From NCBI GenBank assembly GCA_945900455.1, contig CAMDJH010000020.1:1-39890 (forward strand): a stretch of DNA of 39,890 nt, given 5' to 3'. The notes beneath the pieces were generated by a model, which was not told the DNA's origin, searched no databases, and saw only the letters and a list, made by a program, of their open reading frames with translations. The position numbers and the translations under genes are program-made. Shown piece by piece: positions 34,643 to 39,890 of the stretch; within the stretch, counting starts at the first letter, position 1, and each line of letters begins with the position of its first letter. The stretch is from Akkermansia muciniphila (lineage in GTDB: Bacteria > Verrucomicrobiota > Verrucomicrobiia > Limisphaerales > UBA9464).

Positions 34643-35833
34643 TCAAGCGATCGACCGGTACAGCGAGATAAAATCGGCGGTCGTGATCGAGCGGGGATTG
34701 AACCCTGCGGTCCATTGCTTTGCGGCGTCGCTCGCGAGATCCGGGAACGCCTCGCTGGGAATGCCACAAGCTGAGAGCGATTTTGGAATGCCGGCTAGGT
34801 TCAGAAGTCTCTCGAGGGCATCGATCAACAACTGAATCGCCAACGAAGTCGGGGAGTGGCTGCCGGCGAGTCCGGCTTGGACGGCCAGTTGAGCATAGAT
34901 TGCTGCGGCCGCCGGGTCGGCGGAATTGAACCGGATCACCGGGGGCAACATCACGCCCACCGCGACGCCATGGAGTACATTGAATCGTGCGGTCAGCGGA
35001 TTCGCGGCGGCATGGGCCGCTCCGAGCATGGAATTCTCGATCGCCAAACCGCCGAAAGCGGCTCCCAGAAGCATTCCGCCACGGCTTTCGATATCGGCCG
35101 GTGCCTTGAGCACGGCTTCGAGCCCATGCAGGCACAACCGGAAAGCCTCGGTGGAGTACAGCGTGGAGACACTGTTGCGTCGGGTGGAGACGGCACTTTC
35201 CAGGGCGTGTGAGATGGCATCCACGCCGGTGGCGGCCGTGACCCGGGCGGGTTGCGACAGCGTTAGTTCTGGGTCGAGCAGGGCAATTCGGGCGGCGGCC
35301 TTTGGATCGAGGCAGGCCATTTTCTGATGGGTTGAGGCGTCGGCGATGAGGGCCGCACTCTGGCATTCGCTACCGGTTCCGGCGGTGGTCGGAATTGCGA
35401 TGAACGGTAACATGGGATGGGTCGCCTTTCCGACCCCCCAGTAGTCGCGCATCTCGCCGCCGTTCGTCAGAAGGAAATTGCATCCCTTGGCGGTGTCCAT
35501 TGAACTGCCACCTCCCAGTCCGACCAGGAGGTCCGCCCGACCCGCTCGCGCACTGGCGACACATTCAGTGACATCCCACGTGGTGGGATTCTCCCGAACT
35601 CGATCGTAGCAGAGCGGGGTGATTCCGGCCTTTAGAAGAGATTCCTCAGCCTTCGACACATGCCCGGCGGTAGCCAGCCCCGGGTCGGTCACGATGAGCG
35701 CTCGAGTTCCTCCCAAACTGCGGGCAAACTCGCCCAGGCGGGCGATTGCTCCGGGCGAAAAAACCAGCCGTGTTTGGGGCGAATGGTCGAATGACGCGAG
35801 TGACCGGGGTGAATGGAAGTCCATGCAATCCAA
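34643..35833 (-). CDS. Iron-containing alcohol dehydrogenase
   Basis: This group III (Fe-dependent) NAD(P)-linked alcohol dehydrogenase has 396 aa. The cofactor loop GLGGGSSMD (105-113) and the metal ligands Asp205 and His209 (DAISHALE), His274 (GAAHAAANPL) and His288 (LHGVAVGVMLP) are all in place. Length is normal. Starts at 35833 or 35824 (M4) are both possible. It is divergent from the pfkB gene. The substrate cannot be predicted from sequence. Confidence 0.92.
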   Translation of the reverse strand: MDCMDFHSPRSLASFDHSPQTRLVFSPGAIARLGEFARSLGGTRALIVTDPGLATAGHVSKAEESLLKAGITPLCYDRVRENPTTWDVTECVASARAGRADLLVGLGGGSSMDTAKGCNFLLTNGGEMRDYWGVGKATHPMLPFIAIPTTAGTGSECQSAALIADASTHQKMACLDPKAAARIALLDPELTLSQPARVTAATGVDAISHALESAVSTRRNSVSTLYSTEAFRLCLHGLEAVLKAPADIESRGGMLLGAAFGGLAIENSMLGAAHAAANPLTARFNVLHGVAVGVMLPPVIRFNSADPAAAAIYAQLAVQAGLAGSHSPTSLAIQLLIDALERLLNLAGIPKSLSACGIPSEAFPDLASDAAKQWTAGFNPRSITTADFISLYRSIA

Positions 35834-36062
35834 AGAAGACGCACGAGGCGTAGGGAGTGTTCAAGTCCGAAGTTGTGAAAGTAGTGAGTGCGTTGCGGTC
35901 GGGATCCGACGGTGGTGATGAAGGCACTTTATGGCAGAACACTTTCAGTAGAGACAACCGAGCTTATTGTTCGCTAGACTGATCCATCGTTCACCCAGTC
36001 TGGACTCCGATGGACTGTTTGACCCTCCTTTTTCGACCGCTCCGAAATCACGACTTTTCAAA

Positions 36063-37106
36063 ATGAAGGCCCCTAGCAAGCGCTCCGGCATTCTCGCCGG
36101 CGGCAATTGGATCATTGACCAAGTCAAGATCATCGACACGTATCCGGCTGCCGAGCAACTCGCCAATATTAAAAGCCAGCACCAAGGCACGGGTGGTTCA
36201 CCCTATAACGTCCTCGTCAATCTCGCAAAGCTCGGGGCCGGCTTCCCGCTGGCCGGGGCGGGCCTGGTGGGGAAGGATTTCCTCGGAGAACAGATTCTTT
36301 CTGACTGCACCGGTCGTGGGATCGACGTCCGGTGGCTGAAAGCGGCGCCGAACATGCCGACGAGTTACACCGACGTTATGACGGTCGCGGGTACCGGGAA
36401 GCGGACGTTCTTTCATCTTCGCGGTGCCAATGCTCATTGGGATGGGAAGGATTTGGATTTTGCCAAGTCCAAGGCGCGGATTTTTCAATTGGGCTACCTC
36501 CTCTTGCTCGACCGCCTGGATGGACCGGATAAGCTGCTTGGCACCCGAGCCGCAAGGTTATTGTCGGACGCCCAGGCCGCCGGGCTAAAGACCTGTGTGG
36601 ATGTCGTCAGCGAGGCGAGTGATCGATTCAAGGCAGTGGTGACGCCGGCTTTGAAATTTTGCGACTACTGCATCGTGAACGAATACGAGGCGGGATTGAC
36701 CACGGGCTTTCGCATCCGCAAGGAAGGGGTGCTCGACACCGTCTCCCTGCGCCACGCGGCGGGTGCCATGTTGCAATGTGGTGTGAAGGAGTTGGTGGTC
36801 ATTCATTTTCCGGAGGGTTGTTTCGCCCGAACGCGTGACGGCAAGGATCATTGGCAGCCGTCTTTGAAGGTTCCCGATAAGGTGATTGCGGGGACGGCGG
36901 GTGCCGGGGATGCCTTTGCCGCCGGGGTGCTACTCGGTCTGCACGACGGTTGGGAGCTGCAGCGCTGTCTTCTGACGGGTGTTTGCGCTGCGGCCGCCTG
37001 TCTCAGTGACCCGACCTGCACGGGTGGAATGAAACCACTCGCGCAAGTCGAGGCCCTGAAGAAAAAATACGGCGTTCGCCCCCCCTTGGAGCCCAACGAC
37101 GACTAA
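36063..37106 (+). CDS. PfkB-family sugar/nucleoside kinase
   Basis: This ribokinase-like enzyme has 347 aa from the ATG at 36063. An earlier start at 35967 is open, but its extra 32 residues look non-native. GTGGSPYNVLVNLAKLGAG (substrate side) and GTAGAGDAFAAGVLLG near the end, with catalytic Asp283, are the two PfkB signatures. The sugar specificity is not clear; candidates include ribose, fructose, adenosine and other furanosides. It converges on the cyclophilin gene 12 bp downstream and has no operon partners. Confidence 0.88.
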   Translation: MKAPSKRSGILAGGNWIIDQVKIIDTYPAAEQLANIKSQHQGTGGSPYNVLVNLAKLGAGFPLAGAGLVGKDFLGEQILSDCTGRGIDVRWLKAAPNMPTSYTDVMTVAGTGKRTFFHLRGANAHWDGKDLDFAKSKARIFQLGYLLLLDRLDGPDKLLGTRAARLLSDAQAAGLKTCVDVVSEASDRFKAVVTPALKFCDYCIVNEYEAGLTTGFRIRKEGVLDTVSLRHAAGAMLQCGVKELVVIHFPEGCFARTRDGKDHWQPSLKVPDKVIAGTAGAGDAFAAGVLLGLHDGWELQRCLLTGVCAAAACLSDPTCTGGMKPLAQVEALKKKYGVRPPLEPNDD

Positions 37107-37118
37107 GCTGTGCTCGGA

Positions 37119-38102
37119 TTAGTACGTGACTCGCACTCGGTAGAAGCGGTGGTCGGCTTCGGGCGACGGATCAATCACGGTTGCCGTGGGGCTGTTGGTC
37201 GCCGGGATATCGGCGTAAAGTGTCTGCCAGACCGGTGGGAATTCCTGAGTGAACTCGACCCGATTGGTTAGCCCGTTCACGGCATTCCAACGGATCTGGC
37301 GTTGGGTGTCGAATACCGTGCTCACCTGAACGTTGTGACGAGTGATGTCCATGAACACAACCCCGTGGAGCAAGTCTGAGACCTTTGCAACGTACATCGG
37401 CACGTCAGCCAATGCGGGGTGAAAAGCTTTCATGTCGACAATCCGGTTGGTGGGGTTGTTATTTTCGGCGATCTTCACGAAGGAACCAATGTAGTCGAGC
37501 ACGCTCATCCCGCCCACGACGTGCCCAAATACGGTGTATCCCCCATTCTCAAAATCCAGACCTTGATCCTGTCCGGTTCCGGGATTGATCGCGCTGTGGT
37601 TGTCCTTGAGATTGAAGAAAAATTGGGCGGCGGCACTGTCGGGTCCGCCGGACACGAAATAGTTGGTGCTGACCGCGGTGATGTTGGTGACGGAGTCCAC
37701 GATATTGGTCGCGTACTCAACGATCGCGTTCGTAAAATAGGGCACCGTGGCCATGCTGAGAGTCCCGGTAACATTGCTCAGCTTTGGCCCGACATTGAAT
37801 TCGTTGGTGATCGATGGCAATACGGGGAGCAGGCCCAAGCCGCCATAAACTCCCGTCTCGCGACCCCGGAGGAAAAAGCCTCCGCCTTGAAGGACGACAC
37901 CCTGAATGAGCCGGTGCATGAACATGTCTTGATACAGGCCAGAATCCACGTACTGCAGGAAATTCTGGACGGTCCCAGGCTTATCTTGGTCGTACAGTTC
38001 AACCTGCACATCGCCGACCGAGGTGCGGAACTGGAGAAGCGTTCCGGCCCTGGCGGTAATCCCCAACAACAAGATTCCAATTACAATCAACCGTGTTTTC
38101 AT
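37119..38102 (-). CDS. Secreted cyclophilin-type peptidyl-prolyl isomerase
   Basis: The product is 327 aa. A signal peptide is visible at residues 1-20 (MKTRLIVIGILLLGITARAG). The cyclophilin core follows: VELYDQDKPGTVQNFLQYV, FMHRLIQGVVLQGGGF (active-site Arg64), and GGPDSAAAQFFFNLKDN. Between LSMATV and GGPDSAAAQ lies an insertion of about 30 residues, Asn/Thr-rich. A C-terminal extension of about 100 residues (RQIRWNAVNGLTNRVEF...DHRFYRVRV) looks like a small beta domain common in secreted proteins of this phylum. It likely acts in the periplasm, starts 13 bp after inositol monophosphatase, and is probably co-transcribed with it. Confidence 0.88.
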   Translation of the reverse strand: MKTRLIVIGILLLGITARAGTLLQFRTSVGDVQVELYDQDKPGTVQNFLQYVDSGLYQDMFMHRLIQGVVLQGGGFFLRGRETGVYGGLGLLPVLPSITNEFNVGPKLSNVTGTLSMATVPYFTNAIVEYATNIVDSVTNITAVSTNYFVSGGPDSAAAQFFFNLKDNHSAINPGTGQDQGLDFENGGYTVFGHVVGGMSVLDYIGSFVKIAENNNPTNRIVDMKAFHPALADVPMYVAKVSDLLHGVVFMDITRHNVQVSTVFDTQRQIRWNAVNGLTNRVEFTQEFPPVWQTLYADIPATNSPTATVIDPSPEADHRFYRVRVTY

Positions 38103-38115
38103 ATTCCGATCCGTT

Positions 38116-38922
38116 CTATTCCCGAATTGCCCGTTCGATCTGTTTTCGCAGTCGTCCATTGTTAGCATTCAATCGATACACGTGATCCCCAGGAAGGGGC
38201 TCACACCAAAATTCCCCGCCGGCGCACTCCACGATCAAACCGCCTGCGGCAATGTCCCAAAGGCGGACACCAGGCTCAATATACGCATCGAACCGCCCGT
38301 CCGCCACGTAAACTAAGGCCAGGGCTGCGGAGCCCATCAGACGCAGCTTTCTGACCCGGTGGGCAAGGCGTCCAACCGCTGGCAGCATGGAGTTCAAGGT
38401 CTCCTCACTCTTGGCGAAGCCCACGGAAATAATCGCTTCGTCCAGCCTGGTCCGCCGGCTTGCCTGGATCGGCCGACTGTTCAGGCGGGCCGGTTTCCCC
38501 CGAATGGCCGTGAACTCCTCATCCAGGAATGGGTCGTAGACCACACCGACATCGGTCCGAAAGGAGGCGTCGCCGGGAGCGGATGCGATGCGGGTTTGCA
38601 GGGCAATGCTCACGCACGCGTGAGGGATCCCATAGGCGAAATTCACCGTACCATCAATCGGATCCACCACCCACCGCGTCACCGCCTGCAGCGATTTTTC
38701 GTCGATGCCCTCTTCGCCCAGAACGGGCACTGCTGGAAAAGCGGAGGCCAACCGACGGGTGATGAGTCGCTGACAACGGATATCGAGGTCGAGTTTCAGG
38801 TCGTGATGGGTGGATTCATTGACCTTCTTGGTTCGCCGGAGATTGCGCCGCATCAGGTCTCCGGCAGCGTGGGCCGCTTCGGAGGCCGCCTTCAGCGCGG
38901 CGGTTAGTTCGCTTGGTTTCAT
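38116..38922 (-). CDS. Inositol monophosphatase family protein
   Basis: This Mg-dependent sugar/inositol phosphatase has 268 aa from the ATG at 38922. Metal-site motifs are LGEEG (68-72), DPIDGT (87-92) and LWDIAAGGLIVECAGG (221-236). Length is normal. A start at 39033 is open but falls in the hairpin element. It is the first gene of a likely two-gene unit with the cyclophilin. Inositol-1-phosphatase, histidinol-phosphatase and PAP phosphatase (CysQ) activities all occur in this family and cannot be separated by sight. Confidence 0.92.
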   Translation of the reverse strand: MKPSELTAALKAASEAAHAAGDLMRRNLRRTKKVNESTHHDLKLDLDIRCQRLITRRLASAFPAVPVLGEEGIDEKSLQAVTRWVVDPIDGTVNFAYGIPHACVSIALQTRIASAPGDASFRTDVGVVYDPFLDEEFTAIRGKPARLNSRPIQASRRTRLDEAIISVGFAKSEETLNSMLPAVGRLAHRVRKLRLMGSAALALVYVADGRFDAYIEPGVRLWDIAAGGLIVECAGGEFWCEPLPGDHVYRLNANNGRLRKQIERAIRE

Positions 38923-38977
38923 CCGCAAAGGCACCAACCTAACGGAGGATTCGATGAAAAGCAATTCGGGGTGCACC

Positions 38978-39165
38978 CGGACCGTCGACGGTGCATCCCG
39001 AAGTTGTTGGTAGGGGTTGTCGCGCTGCGACAACCCCGCCTGCGTCCAACGGGCGGACCGGGCCGCTGCGCGGTTCGTGCCGCGCCTGAACGGCGCGGGG
39101 ACGCCGCAGCGCGGCGTCCGCTACCTTCTCCAACAACTTCGGGATCCACGGGACCGTCGATCAAT
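38978..39165. mobile_element. Hairpin-rich MITE/REP-like element
   Basis: The element lies between perfect 16-bp inverted repeats ATCCCGAAGTTGTTGG (38995-39010) and its complement (39130-39145). Imperfect inverted similarity extends outward on both sides (ACCGTCGA motifs). Inside are three more hairpins: GGGGTTGTCGC-gct-GCGACAACCCC (39013-39037), CGCGCC-tgaac-GGCGCG (39081-39097) and GGACGCCGC-agc-GCGGCGTCC (39099-39119). It encodes nothing recognisable. The terminal inverted repeats suggest a non-autonomous mobile element; no transposase is nearby. Confidence 0.7.
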
Positions 39166-39214
39166 TCTCGGCTCGTCCTACCTCGGGGGGGCGGGAAGCA
39201 CGGGACCCACTGGC

Positions 39215-39889
39215 TTAGGACAGTATCTCCTTTCGGCTCAGGAGCCGGGTGTCGAGTTGGTTCTTCTTGTCGGAAAGCAAGCCGCCTTCCGCCGCCACCA
39301 GCGCATCCCAAACATCGCCTGCCTCGTGGAGTCTGCCGACCGTGACGTAGTCGGCTCCGGCCCGATACAGTGGCTCCACATCCGATAACAATTCCGCTGG
39401 AGCGATGATTTTGGCCTTCGGATTCAGCTGCCGAAGCTGGCGCACGAGTTTGATGTTTGTAATCCCTTTAAGAATGGAGTCGGGCACCGTGCAGACAAGG
39501 ATCTCCGCCTTTTCAATGCCGGCGTGGACGAGCGTGTCCCGTTGGCTGATATCGCCATAAATAACGCGGATCCCGCGTTGTTTAAGTCCTTCGCGCACCT
39601 GGGGGTTGAAATCCACCACCGCCAGATGTTCCAGCAGTTCCGGAGAGCGGCGGGAGATTTCTTCAAGCAGCGAGGATGCCGTTCGAAAAAAGCCGAGCAC
39701 CAGGATTCGGGAACCATGGCCGTGTCCGGATTCGCCCCCATCCCGCGGATGAAAATGGGTCGTGGAATCGTCGAGATCCGACAGACCCCGCAGTTTTAAC
39801 CAGGGGATGGCTGTTCGGACCAGTGCGTCGGATTTGGCCATGGCGAAGGTGCTGAGGGCCGCCAGCAGCACGAATGCAAACGACGCCAG
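39215..39889 (-). CDS. Kef-type K+/H+ antiporter, C-terminal part with TrkA-N (RCK) domain (partial)
   Basis: The frame is open to the window edge, so the N-terminal transmembrane part is outside. The visible part begins with the end of a transmembrane helix (LASFAFVLLAALSTFAMAK), then a linker with several His/Asp/Gly residues. A Rossmann-like TrkA-N domain follows: RILVLGFFRTASSLLEE, VVDFNPQVREGLKQRGI, YGDISQRDTLVHAGIEKAEI, and PAELLSDVEPLYRAGADYVTV. This fits NAD(H)-sensing RCK control of Kef/CPA2 antiporters. The motif begins GFFRTA instead of the usual GxGxxG, so cofactor binding may be altered. Confidence 0.83.
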   Translation of the reverse strand: MASFAFVLLAALSTFAMAKSDALVRTAIPWLKLRGLSDLDDSTTHFHPRDGGESGHGHGSRILVLGFFRTASSLLEEISRRSPELLEHLAVVDFNPQVREGLKQRGIRVIYGDISQRDTLVHAGIEKAEILVCTVPDSILKGITNIKLVRQLRQLNPKAKIIAPAELLSDVEPLYRAGADYVTVGRLHEAGDVWDALVAAEGGLLSDKKNQLDTRLLSRKEILS

Positions 39890-39890
39890 T

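Overview
This looks like a chromosomal segment (moderately high GC) of a Verrucomicrobiota-like bacterium. The lineage call is an inference. It rests on a giant secreted protein rich in DUF11/SdrD-B modules and Asn/Thr, a PEP-CTERM protein, an hpnD-hpnK pair, mostly Shine-Dalgarno-poor starts, and a GxxExxY gene framed by 'cacaaaggccacaaag' repeats. No rRNA, phage, integrase, transposase or CRISPR array is visible.

Layout. (1) 1-10217: a non-coding stretch with a 4x16-bp tandem repeat. It is followed by a giant secreted protein of about 2,984 aa, split here by a -1 frame break near 1859, that ends in a gingipain-type C25 cysteine peptidase. A small PEP-CTERM protein follows directly. (2) 10250-12435, minus strand: hpnD (presqualene diphosphate synthase), hpnK (YdjC/ChbG-like deacetylase) and a four-helix EamA/SMR-type membrane protein, tightly packed. 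(3) 12582-15520, plus strand: a dTDP-rhamnose-type cluster of rmlA, a UER1-like epimerase/reductase and rmlB, with no rmlC. (4) 15528-18060: a degraded accessory island. It holds an orphan antitoxin with its own promoter and operator, an in-frame stub of its PIN toxin, a decayed DUF3748 (YidR-like) gene, and a GxxExxY (PD-(D/E)XK-like) gene between two copies of a compound intergenic repeat.

(5) 18062-32133: a respiratory complex I operon, nuoB-C-D-E-[tRNA-Gln antisense]-F-G-H-I-J-K-L-M-N. A perfect CRP/FNR-like palindrome lies upstream. nuoA is not in the window. The tRNA-Gln gene has its own sigma70-like promoter and points against the operon between nuoE and nuoF. (6) 32068-39890: mostly minus-strand genes. 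These are an uncharacterised two-repeat protein that overlaps the nuoN 3' end, trmB and a FIST-domain protein (overlapping, with a C10 homopolymer), an iron-dependent alcohol dehydrogenase, a plus-strand PfkB sugar kinase, a secreted cyclophilin, inositol monophosphatase, a hairpin-rich MITE/REP-like element, and the C-terminus of a Kef/TrkA-type transporter cut by the window edge.

The items most worth a second look are the adhesin-like/C25 peptidase fusion paired with a PEP-CTERM protein, the rmlC-less rhamnose cluster with a eukaryote-like bifunctional enzyme, the GxxExxY repeat element, the promoter-bearing tRNA inside the nuo operon, and the two-repeat protein of unknown function.
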